A stretch of DNA of 19,068 nucleotides. It comes from Methanospirillum sp. GTDB lineage: Archaea > Halobacteriota > Methanomicrobia > Methanomicrobiales > Methanospirillaceae. Both the position numbers and the translations under genes were made by a program. Numbering within the stretch: the stretch's first letter is position 1; every line of letters starts with the position of its first letter. Under the pieces are notes generated by a model. That model did no database searches. It was not told the origin of the DNA and worked only from the letters and a program-made list of their open reading frames with translations. Below, in pieces: positions 1 through 6,356 of this stretch. The stretch spans positions 1 to 19,068 of the forward strand of contig JAQVIE010000004.1 of the NCBI GenBank assembly GCA_028695895.1. The letters run 5' to 3'.

Positions 1-52
1 CATTACATCATTGGTTTTGATACCTAATAGGAGAAACAGATAGCCTGTCAGA

Positions 53-67
53 AAACCCCAGGGGTTT
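53..67. repeat. Perfect 15-bp palindrome upstream of the first small gene
   Basis: AAACCCC and GGGGTTT are separated by a single A, giving a perfect odd palindrome that ends six bases before the possible ATG at 74. The one-base spacer is too tight for an RNA hairpin, so a protein-binding operator is more likely than a stem-loop. No protein is known to bind it, and it could be chance. Confidence 0.4.
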
Positions 68-73
68 GAGAGA

Positions 74-340
74 ATGCACGGACAACTCTTTCCCAGGGAA
101 GAGTCTCAACCTTTATTGGATAACAATGGTAAATATCTGAAAATGAATTTCACTTTGAAAACAATTCTGTATGGCATTCTGGTCTGGCTTGTCCCGTTTC
201 TTATCGCAATACCATTCTATTCACCCGAAGGAACACTCCTTGTTGATGTACCAAATTTTAAGTCCATTATTGTCCCTATTTTTGAATCAAATTACAATAT
301 GCCCCCTAATATAAAAAATAAATCAAACCCGGCGCATTAA
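74..340 (+). pseudogene. Short membrane protein, probably C-terminally truncated
   Basis: The frame encodes 88 residues. The more natural start is the ATG at 143 (MNFTLKTILYG), because the first 23 residues are hydrophilic and look non-coding. From there one clear hydrophobic segment follows (TILYGILVWLVPFLIAIPF) and then a short extracytoplasmic-looking stretch (YSPEGTLLVDV). From memory this resembles the N-terminus of small multi-spanning membrane proteins of unknown function in Methanospirillum and relatives, which continue with further membrane helices after an FKSI-like motif. Here the sequence turns polar right after FKSII and ends, and the other two frames do not resume hydrophobic coding. 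I therefore read it as a truncated or decayed copy. It could instead be a genuine single-helix protein. No function is assigned. Confidence 0.4.
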
Positions 341-408
341 GGTAAGGAACTCTAAAGATAATTATTATTAAACACACAGGGATTATTGATGAAGAAAAAC
401 AAATTAAA

Positions 409-1659
409 ATGAAGAGTCACATGCTCACAAAAGATCTGTTTGAGATAATCTCTCATGGTGAGAACTCAGGTGTCGAATTCAAAAGAGACGGGATAAGACC
501 TGAGCAGCTTGCGAAAGAGATTGTGGCTCTGGCAAATCATCGTGGAGGTATGATCCTCATCGGAGTTGAAGATGACAAAACCATCAGCGGAGTTCAGCGT
601 GATGATCTGGAAAACTGGGTATTTGACACCGTTTTTGCCAGATATATCCACCCTATGATTCTTCCTTTTTATGAAACTGTCCAGGTTGAACCTGGAAAGA
701 AAGTGGCAATAATATCGTTCCCGGAAGGAACGTCAAAACCATATGTTCTCCGAAATAATGATCGGGAAGAGATCTATATCAGGGCTGGTTCAACCTCAAG
801 ACTTGCAACACGGGAACAGCAGGCACGACTTTTTGCTGCCGGAGGGATTCTTCATGCAGAACTTCTCCCTGTTCCAGGAACCTCATTCCAGTCCCTTGAT
901 CTTACCCGCATCCGGGAATATCTCTCCCATATCATCCATGATCCGGAAATCCCTGACAATGATGAGGACTGGATAAAAAGGCTCATGGGTCTTGGGATGC
1001 TCACAACAGTCTCCGGAAACAGAGTAGTATGCACCATTGCAGGCATTGTTCTTTTCGGGATACACCCACGAAAATACTTAAGACAGGCAGGGATCCGACT
1101 TATCGTATACGATTCAGAAGAGAAAACCTATCAGACAATGCTTGATACCGTGCTTGATAGCCCATGTACCGGACGTTATATCATAAATGAATATGGAAAC
1201 AGAACACTTCAGGATCCAGGTCTCATTGAGCGGTTCAGCGAGATGATAATCCCGTTTATAACTGTTGGTGCATCTGCTGTCAATGATGAGTTCAGACTTA
1301 CAAAAACCTGGCAATACCCCTTCGAAGCAATCCGGGAGGTAGTAACCAACGCTCTCTGCCACCGGGACTGGACCAGGGCAGTTGACATTGAAGTGAGCAG
1401 ATATTCAAATCGGATTGAGATAATCAGTCCAGGTGCGCTTCCAAATACCATGACCGTGGAGAAGATGGTTGCAGGGCAGAGATCTCCACGAAATCCTTTG
1501 ATCGTTGAGATCTTACGGGACTATGGATATGTTGAGAGCAGGGGGATGGGTGTCAGAACAAAAGTGATCCCGCTGATGAAGATGAATAATAAGACCGAAC
1601 CAGTCTTTCAGGCCACTGAAGATTATCTGTGCACAATCTTACACAGGAAACTGGAATAG
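409..1659 (+). CDS. AlbA/Schlafen-type putative DNA-binding protein with HATPase_c_4-like C-terminus
   Basis: This 416-residue protein has the two-part layout of the family often annotated 'ATP-dependent DNA helicase RecG-related' or 'putative transcriptional regulator'. Residues 10-140 form an AlbA_2 (Schlafen AlbA_2) domain: GVEFKRD near 21-27, the glycine-rich GGMILIGVEDD at 46-56, and IYIRAGSTS near 122-130. Residues about 307-390 match the HATPase_c_4 signature: EVVTNALCHRDW ending near 321, SPGALP near 340 and SRGMGV near 377. The family is thought to bind nucleic acid and nucleotide; its cellular role is not settled, and there is no helicase motor. Two starts are possible, ATG 409 or ATG 421. 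The second begins MLTKDLFEIISHGE, which fits family N-termini better. Neither has a Shine-Dalgarno. It stands alone and converges on fdhB across 22 bp. Confidence 0.85.
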   Translation: MKSHMLTKDLFEIISHGENSGVEFKRDGIRPEQLAKEIVALANHRGGMILIGVEDDKTISGVQRDDLENWVFDTVFARYIHPMILPFYETVQVEPGKKVAIISFPEGTSKPYVLRNNDREEIYIRAGSTSRLATREQQARLFAAGGILHAELLPVPGTSFQSLDLTRIREYLSHIIHDPEIPDNDEDWIKRLMGLGMLTTVSGNRVVCTIAGIVLFGIHPRKYLRQAGIRLIVYDSEEKTYQTMLDTVLDSPCTGRYIINEYGNRTLQDPGLIERFSEMIIPFITVGASAVNDEFRLTKTWQYPFEAIREVVTNALCHRDWTRAVDIEVSRYSNRIEIISPGALPNTMTVEKMVAGQRSPRNPLIVEILRDYGYVESRGMGVRTKVIPLMKMNNKTEPVFQATEDYLCTILHRKLE

Positions 1660-1673
1660 TACTTAATCAGCCG

Positions 1674-1681
1674 AAAAAAAA
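1674..1681 (-). terminator. T8 terminator of the fdhAB operon
   Basis: On the minus strand the fdhB stop codon is followed at once by eight T residues. Oligo-T tracts are the usual intrinsic termination signal of archaeal RNA polymerase, and no hairpin is needed. The converging gene at 409-1659 ends just 14 bp before it. Confidence 0.55.
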
Positions 1682-2860
1682 TTAATTGGAATATTCTGGT
1701 CTTCCAAGTTTTGGTTCAAAGGCAAGATCAGCCTCACTCCTGATGGCATGAGAGAACAATGCCAATGGGATATCCATGGCACACAGTTCCTCACACTGAC
1801 CACAGTTGACACATGAATCTGATATATGGGCAAACCGTCTCATATGGAACATGGGTGACGGGGGCAGTGCACCCTGCTCGACCATGAGAGATTTCGTTTC
1901 CGCTCCGTTATTCGAAACAGGCATACAGACCGGGCAGTTTTCAATACAGGAATAACACTTGATACACCGGGATGTCTCTTCTGAAATTTTATTCCAGAGT
2001 TCAGTCTTGAGTGAAGTAAAGTCCTTTTTCCGCCACTTCTGTCCCAGCTTTACCATTGCACCCTCAACCTTCTTTCTGATCTCAATTCCCTTGGGATCAG
2101 CCGGAGCAGTCGCAATAGCTCCACTCTTTACAGCATTTTGCAGGAGATCTGAACCCTTATCACTGCAAACTTCAACAAAGGTTGCTTTCCCGGCCTTCTC
2201 TCCGATGACACCCCAGTTTCCACAGGCAAGATCTGCCTCACGGGGAACTTTGTACAGACAACGGCGACAATTGGAACGTCTGCCATACCCTTCATCTTCC
2301 AGTTCATCCATGGATATCCCTTTATGACCTCCTTCATATTCAATGATGAACTGACCCTTGTCAATCTCTTCCTTGTGGACAAGGTCCGGGTCAACATCAT
2401 AGACTTCCTTTATCATTGCTCTGGCTTTGACCGGGGAGACCGTGCCACCACAATTGACACCAATCAGGAGCAGATTTGAAAGATTTACACCTTTTCTTTT
2501 TGCCAGTTCATGCAGGGCCATCAGATCACAACCCTTGACGGTAACGGCAAGTTTCTTGTCAGGTGAGCCTATCTGGAATTTTTGGACTACTTTTGCGAGC
2601 AGGAGTGTACCACAATGCAGGGAACCGGCAGTTCCTGCAAGCTTGTCTGGATCGGTGACGAAGGTCGGGACCGCATCATAGATATCCTGTCCTCTTTGGA
2701 CCGCAAGAACCGCATCCACCATCTTGTTGGAAAGAGCGTACTTGAGAAGACCAGTAACGGCACCACCACACTCTGCTTTTTTCGCTATCTTATCCTCAGT
2801 TGTCCATGCATAGACCATATCACCTGTCTTAATAGCAGGCTTTAAATCAATAAATCCCAT
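1682..2860 (-). CDS. fdhB: Coenzyme F420-reducing formate dehydrogenase, beta subunit
   Basis: FdhB (392 residues) takes electrons from FdhA and reduces coenzyme F420, using flavin and iron-sulfur centres. The N-terminal part is FrhB-like, with ECGGAVTGLL at 30-39. The middle region carries GCDLMALHELAKRKG near 110-124, GVNCGGTV near 134-141, and an iron-sulfur cysteine set at C198, C201 and C213. Two ferredoxin-type 4Fe-4S motifs close the protein: CIKCYSCIENC (C299, C302, C305, C309) and CVNCGQCEELC (C350, C353, C356, C360). Length and motif order match methanogen FdhB. The ATG directly follows the fdhA stop codon, and a full GGAGGTGA Shine-Dalgarno lies within the fdhA 3' end, so translation of the two subunits is probably coupled. 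No frameshift or missing cluster ligand was seen. The flavin and F420 roles are known for the family, not visible here. Confidence 0.96.
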   Translation of the reverse strand: MGFIDLKPAIKTGDMVYAWTTEDKIAKKAECGGAVTGLLKYALSNKMVDAVLAVQRGQDIYDAVPTFVTDPDKLAGTAGSLHCGTLLLAKVVQKFQIGSPDKKLAVTVKGCDLMALHELAKRKGVNLSNLLLIGVNCGGTVSPVKARAMIKEVYDVDPDLVHKEEIDKGQFIIEYEGGHKGISMDELEDEGYGRRSNCRRCLYKVPREADLACGNWGVIGEKAGKATFVEVCSDKGSDLLQNAVKSGAIATAPADPKGIEIRKKVEGAMVKLGQKWRKKDFTSLKTELWNKISEETSRCIKCYSCIENCPVCMPVSNNGAETKSLMVEQGALPPSPMFHMRRFAHISDSCVNCGQCEELCAMDIPLALFSHAIRSEADLAFEPKLGRPEYSN

Positions 2861-4924
2861 CTACTTCACCTCCGCAATCTTCTCAATCTTCACTGCACAC
2901 GCTTTGGACTCAGGAATTTTTGCAATCGGATCCAGAGCATTGATGGTCAGGACATTTGCAGCACATTCTACATAGTGAAACGGTATGAACACAACACCCG
3001 GCATAATATCCGGCGTCACCCGTGCAGGGATGGTAATCTCACCCCGTCTTGTTTTCGCTTTTACTTTCTCCTTGTCTGCGATGCCAAGTTTCTTTGCATC
3101 ATCAGTGTTTATTTCAACCCATCCGGTTGGTTCTTCACGTTCAAGGCTTGCAGACCGACGGGTCATTGTGCCGGTATGCCACTGCCAGATAGAACGTCCG
3201 GTTGTCAGCACCAACGGGTATTCATTGTCAGGAACTTCCTGGGGCCATTTGAACGGAATGCCAGTCATGAGACCCTTGCCATCAGGCATGCCAAACTTTT
3301 CACCATGAAGAATAGGAGTTCCTGCATGGTCTTTGGTTGGGCAGGGCCAATGAAGTGCTTCAGGTCTGTTGAGACGTTCATAAGTCATCCCACCATAAGA
3401 CGGAGTCAGGGTTGCCATCTCATTGAACACGTCCTCTGAGGTCTTCCAGGGGAACTGGCCGCCGTACCCCATCTTTGCTGCGATTGATGCGATGATCTCC
3501 CAGTCACCTTTTGCTTCTCCTGGTGGATCCTGTGCTTTTCTCCACATCTGAACCCTGCGTTCGGTGGAAGTCTGGGTTCCGTCCTTTTCTGCATAACAGG
3601 CTGCCGGAAGAACAACATCGGCAAACTCTGTCGTCTCATTCAGGAAGATATCCTGGACAACAAGGAAGTCGAGGGTTTTCAGTGCATGCTCGACATGGGT
3701 CAGATCAGGATCTGAAATCATCGGATTTTCACCCATGATATACAGGCACTTAATTTCGCCAGGTTTTTCTGTCAGGACATTCATCAGGGTGGTGACTTCG
3801 TATCCATTCTCACCTTTTGCAATTCCGTCAGGAAACTTCCAGCCGTCTGCAAACTTCTTCCGGGCAGCTTCATCGATGACCTTCTGATATGCAGTATAGA
3901 CAACCGGGAGACATCCCATGTCACAGGCACCCTGCACATTGTTCTGCCCACGAAGGGCATTCACACCAGTTCCAGGCCGCCCAAGATTTCCAGTCAGCAT
4001 TTGCAGATTTCCACATGATTTGACATTGTCTACTCCGGTGGTGTGCTGGGTGATGCCCATGGAATAAAGAATTGCACTTGCCCCGGACTTAGCAAACCAT
4101 TCTGCTGCAGTCTTTATCTTGTCTGCCGGAACACCGGTTATCTTTGACACATTCTCAAGGCTGTAGTCATCCTTCATGACCTCTTTTTTCAGATCATCAA
4201 ACCCATTGCATCGGTTTTGAATAAACTCCTTGTTTTCCCAGCCATTCCTGATGATCTCCTGCATCATTCCGTTCATCAGGGCAACATCGGTACCTGACCT
4301 GAACTGAAGATACAAGTCGGCTTGTTTTCCGGTTGGAGTGTACCGTGGATCGGCATAGATGAACTTTGCACCCTTTGCTTTTGCCTGCATAACACGGCGT
4401 CCGATAAGCGGGTGACATTCAAAGGTGTTTGACCCGATAATGAACACACATTTTGATTCTACGATGTCACCTATCGAGTTTGTCATTGCTCCGGACCCGA
4501 AAATATTTGCAAGCCCGGCAACTGTGGATGCATGACACAGACGTGCACAGTGATCAATATGCTTTGTCTTCAGCACTCCACGGGCAAACTTCATCATTGC
4601 ATAGTTATCTTCATTTGAGACTCTGGCCGAGGCAAGACAGGCACATTCGTCTGGTTTATAGGATTTAAACTTTTCAACAATAAGATTGAGCGCCTCGTCC
4701 CAGGAAACCTCGACAAATTTCCCGTCTTTTTTAATGAGGGGCTTTGTTAGCCGGTCCGGGCTGTTGATAAATTCGTGAGCATAAGTCCCTTTCGGACATA
4801 ATTTTCCTTCATTCACCGGAGAACGCTGATAGGGTGCAACTCCGGTTACAATCCCTTTGTCTACGACCAGATTGAATGAACATCCGGTTCCGCAGTACGG
4901 GCAGGTCGTCTGAACATACTTCAT
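2861..4924 (-). CDS. fdhA: Formate dehydrogenase, alpha (catalytic, molybdopterin) subunit
   Basis: FdhA oxidises formate to CO2 at a Mo- or W-bis(pyranopterin guanine dinucleotide) centre and passes electrons to FdhB. From the ATG at 4924 it has 687 residues. The frame is open 11 codons further upstream, but the shorter start has an AGAGGG Shine-Dalgarno at 6-8 bases and begins MKYVQTTCPYCGTGC like family members. The N-terminal 4Fe-4S motif is C8, C11, C15 and C43. The catalytic pair is Cys130-His131 (ARLCHASTVAG), so this is a cysteine enzyme and not a selenocysteine one. The C-terminal molybdopterin dinucleotide-binding domain (about 570-680) includes LTTGRSIWQWHTGTMTRR and the FIPFHY motif. 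It is the first gene of a two-gene operon with fdhB. No formate transporter (fdhC) or cofactor gene is in the window. The choice of Mo or W cannot be read from the sequence. Confidence 0.96.
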   Translation of the reverse strand: MKYVQTTCPYCGTGCSFNLVVDKGIVTGVAPYQRSPVNEGKLCPKGTYAHEFINSPDRLTKPLIKKDGKFVEVSWDEALNLIVEKFKSYKPDECACLASARVSNEDNYAMMKFARGVLKTKHIDHCARLCHASTVAGLANIFGSGAMTNSIGDIVESKCVFIIGSNTFECHPLIGRRVMQAKAKGAKFIYADPRYTPTGKQADLYLQFRSGTDVALMNGMMQEIIRNGWENKEFIQNRCNGFDDLKKEVMKDDYSLENVSKITGVPADKIKTAAEWFAKSGASAILYSMGITQHTTGVDNVKSCGNLQMLTGNLGRPGTGVNALRGQNNVQGACDMGCLPVVYTAYQKVIDEAARKKFADGWKFPDGIAKGENGYEVTTLMNVLTEKPGEIKCLYIMGENPMISDPDLTHVEHALKTLDFLVVQDIFLNETTEFADVVLPAACYAEKDGTQTSTERRVQMWRKAQDPPGEAKGDWEIIASIAAKMGYGGQFPWKTSEDVFNEMATLTPSYGGMTYERLNRPEALHWPCPTKDHAGTPILHGEKFGMPDGKGLMTGIPFKWPQEVPDNEYPLVLTTGRSIWQWHTGTMTRRSASLEREEPTGWVEINTDDAKKLGIADKEKVKAKTRRGEITIPARVTPDIMPGVVFIPFHYVECAANVLTINALDPIAKIPESKACAVKIEKIAEVK
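2866..2873 (-). promoter_or_regulatory. Strong Shine-Dalgarno of fdhB inside fdhA
   Basis: The minus strand reads GGAGGTGA, five bases ahead of the fdhB ATG and overlapping the last codons of fdhA. It is a near-complete match to the 16S rRNA 3' end and fixes the fdhB start. Confidence 0.85.
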
Positions 4925-4950
4925 AAATTCCCTCTTATGGATGCTGTGGG

Positions 4951-4977
4951 CTATCACGGGTACACATACCGTGATAG
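4951..4977 (-). promoter_or_regulatory. Inverted repeat in the fdhA leader, possible operator or 5' hairpin
   Basis: CTATCACGG (4951-4959) is mirrored by CCGTGATAG (4969-4977). Allowing one bulged G extends the stem by two more pairs around a CACA loop. It lies 27 bp upstream of the fdhA ATG and at or just after the transcription start predicted from the TATA box at 4993-5000. It could be a repressor site covering the start point or a hairpin at the 5' end of the mRNA. Confidence 0.6.
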
Positions 4978-4989
4978 GGAAGCCCTATC
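4973..4989 (-). promoter_or_regulatory. Second inverted repeat at the fdhA promoter, sharing a half-site with the first
   Basis: GATAGGG (4973-4979) and CCCTATC (4983-4989) form perfect 7-bp arms around AAG. The GATAG at 4973-4977 is also the end of the first repeat's right arm, so the two structures cannot form together. This repeat sits between the TATA box and the expected transcription start, a typical position for an archaeal repressor site. Confidence 0.6.
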
Positions 4990-4992
4990 GAC

Positions 4993-5000
4993 CTATATAT
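4993..5000 (-). promoter_or_regulatory. TATA box of the fdhAB operon
   Basis: The minus strand reads GGGATATATAGG here. An archaeal start site about 24-26 bp downstream would fall near 4971-4975, giving a leader of roughly 50 nt before the fdhA ATG at 4924. No convincing BRE is seen just upstream. Confidence 0.55.
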
Positions 5001-5228
5001 CCCGAGTTTCCAAAGACGGATGCGATGTTTTCAATGCACTCTGAGAAAAACCTGCATGATTCCGGTATATGGAAATGACAACTTCAGATATCCAGTTTGT
5101 AACGATGCGTGGTTTTGATGAAGAAAAAGGCGGAGATCTGATTCGTTTTTCATGAGCAATCATTTTTGTTTCCTGCATTCTTTGGAACATATCACGACAA
5201 AGCTCGTGTTACTCATCCTGAATGGACT

Positions 5229-5252
5229 GAAACAGGCCTTCTTTCCTGTTTC
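5229..5252. repeat. Perfect 8-bp stem-loop in the fdhA-cheW spacer
   Basis: GAAACAGG (5229-5236) pairs with CCTGTTTC (5245-5252) around an 8-nt pyrimidine loop. It is not followed by an oligo-T tract on either strand, so it is not an obvious terminator. Confidence 0.5.
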
Positions 5253-5274
5253 TATGCACATATTTACCTGAACA

Positions 5275-5326
5275 TGCCTCCATGGGAATATGTACACAGG
5301 TATCCGATCAGGTCAAACTGGAGGCA
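5275..5326. repeat. Long-loop inverted repeat in the fdhA-cheW spacer
   Basis: TGCCTCCA (5275-5282) pairs perfectly with TGGAGGCA (5319-5326) across 36 nt. It lies 22 bp from the preceding stem-loop. Together they may be parts of one structured RNA, but chance cannot be excluded. Confidence 0.35.
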
Positions 5327-5440
5327 GAATAATAATATCTATCACTGACGGATAAGCATTTGCATTTCAAATTTGTCATGCATTGCAGAATTAATCAGTT
5401 TGTTTTGTTTTCAGCAACAAGTTAGAGATTAATTATTACC

Positions 5441-5454
5441 AGAAGAAAAAAGAG
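5441..5454 (-). terminator. T-rich terminator downstream of cheW
   Basis: The minus strand reads CTCTTTTTTCTTCT about 55-65 bp after the cheW stop codon, an archaeal-type pyrimidine/T tract. Confidence 0.45.
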
Positions 5455-5507
5455 GCGGAATGCTCTGTTATACCAGGCAATTAATAAGGGATGAATATCT
5501 CCCGTTT

Positions 5508-6077
5508 TCAAAGTTCGGATGCAATTTTTTCTATCATGGTCCTGATATCAAGCCAGACAACCAACCCGCTTTTATCTTTTTCGCCGGCTGTTTTCGCCTT
5601 TTTCCTGATGACACCAAGAATATCCCTGTGAGTCTTCTGCGATAAGGTGTTATCCTTGTCTATATCTTCGTTTCCATAGGTAGTCACCGAGAAGACATCA
5701 TCAACCAGAATACCAACCGGCTTTTCAGTAATGGAACGATCAAGCACAATTACCCTGGACTTTTTCTTTCCGGAAGATTCTGTTGTGATATGCATAAGAT
5801 CTTTCAGATCTATGATCGTTGTTATCATTCCCCTAAGATCAATGATACCTTTCAGATATGAAGGAGTATTTGGAAGCGGAGTAACCTCAGTCTGGGTAAT
5901 CACCTCCCTGGTATCAAAGAGATCAACTGCAAAGAGCTCATTACCAAGAATAAACTCAACGACCTGAATTGTTCCTGCCCCTTTCGTTCTGACTCTTGAC
6001 GACACCGAAGCAGGAGCCAGTATTGCCGGTCCTTCTTCATCAGGGGCTGTCTGGGCATCTACACTATAGGTTGCCAT
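5508..6077 (-). CDS. cheW: CheW-type chemotaxis coupling protein
   Basis: CheW links chemoreceptors to the kinase CheA in the signalling array at the membrane. This 189-residue protein has an N-terminal tail of about 35 residues rich in Ala, Pro and acidic residues, followed by a complete CheW domain (about 37-187). Family landmarks are VVEFILGNELFAVDL near 39-53, TPLPNTPSYLKGIIDLRG ending near 83 (R82 corresponds to the conserved Arg of the NLRG motif), VGILVDDVFSV near 121-131 and the final WLDI...IEKIASEL. The start has GAGGA eight to nine bases upstream. It is a single-gene unit with no cheA, cheY or receptor gene beside it, transcribed away from the large REC-PAS kinase at 6357. It may serve a che cluster elsewhere or couple an unusual receptor; the neighbourhood does not say which. 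Confidence 0.93.
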   Translation of the reverse strand: MATYSVDAQTAPDEEGPAILAPASVSSRVRTKGAGTIQVVEFILGNELFAVDLFDTREVITQTEVTPLPNTPSYLKGIIDLRGMITTIIDLKDLMHITTESSGKKKSRVIVLDRSITEKPVGILVDDVFSVTTYGNEDIDKDNTLSQKTHRDILGVIRKKAKTAGEKDKSGLVVWLDIRTMIEKIASEL

Positions 6078-6257
6078 GATATATCCTCTGCTGATACTTA
6101 GCTTTGTTATTCATAAACTTACTCATATCGGTTGGTCACTTCGATACAAAACTCATTGCGAAAAAGCCTTATTATCAAAACACCTACACCTCATCAGGTA
6201 TGATGCGCTCTGCAATATCCTGAAAACAAAAGAATATTAAAGGATTTTAAAATTTCC

Positions 6258-6268
6258 TTAAATATATA
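6258..6268 (+). promoter_or_regulatory. TATA box of the 1033-residue kinase gene
   Basis: TTAAATATATA lies about 90-100 bp upstream of the ATG, predicting a start near 6288-6290 and a leader of about 68 nt. The gene has a GAGGAG Shine-Dalgarno at 6346-6351, five bases from the ATG, which fixes the start. The 279-bp spacer (6078-6356) also has to hold the cheW promoter; a weak TTTATGA on the minus strand at 6111-6117 is the only candidate. Confidence 0.5.
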
Positions 6269-6356
6269 CAAAATCGGAGTTTTTTCTTCGCCAGAAGCAT
6301 AGGCAGGAAAAGAAAAGATTAGGAGCCAGCCACATTAATTACCCAGAGGAGAGTTC

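Larger units (their letters stand above)
4925..5507. other. Gene-poor spacer between fdhA and cheW
   Basis: About 580 bp. The part next to fdhA holds its promoter and the nested inverted repeats. The rest contains only short open frames (60-65 codons) with no Shine-Dalgarno and no recognisable protein. It carries two perfect 8-bp stem-loops (5229-5252 and 5275-5326), another CTATCAC word at 5339-5345 like the fdhA half-site, and a T-tract at the cheW end. It could hold a small RNA or a regulatory region; no tRNA or known riboswitch was recognised. Confidence 0.5.

Noticed and set aside
2975..3439. Plus-strand open frame of 154 codons
   Set aside because: It lies entirely within fdhA, antisense, has no Shine-Dalgarno and its translation has no domain character.
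4529..4540. Selenocysteine at the FdhA active site
   Set aside because: The active-site codon is a cysteine codon (Cys130 in ARLCHAS) with no in-frame TGA, so no recoding is needed.
4925..4957. Longer fdhA start at 4957
   Set aside because: The 11 extra residues would run into the inverted repeat and the Shine-Dalgarno, while ATG 4924 has good spacing and the family N-terminus.
5166..5348. 60-codon frame in the fdhA-cheW spacer
   Set aside because: No Shine-Dalgarno, no recognisable protein and it overlaps both stem-loops; non-coding is more likely.
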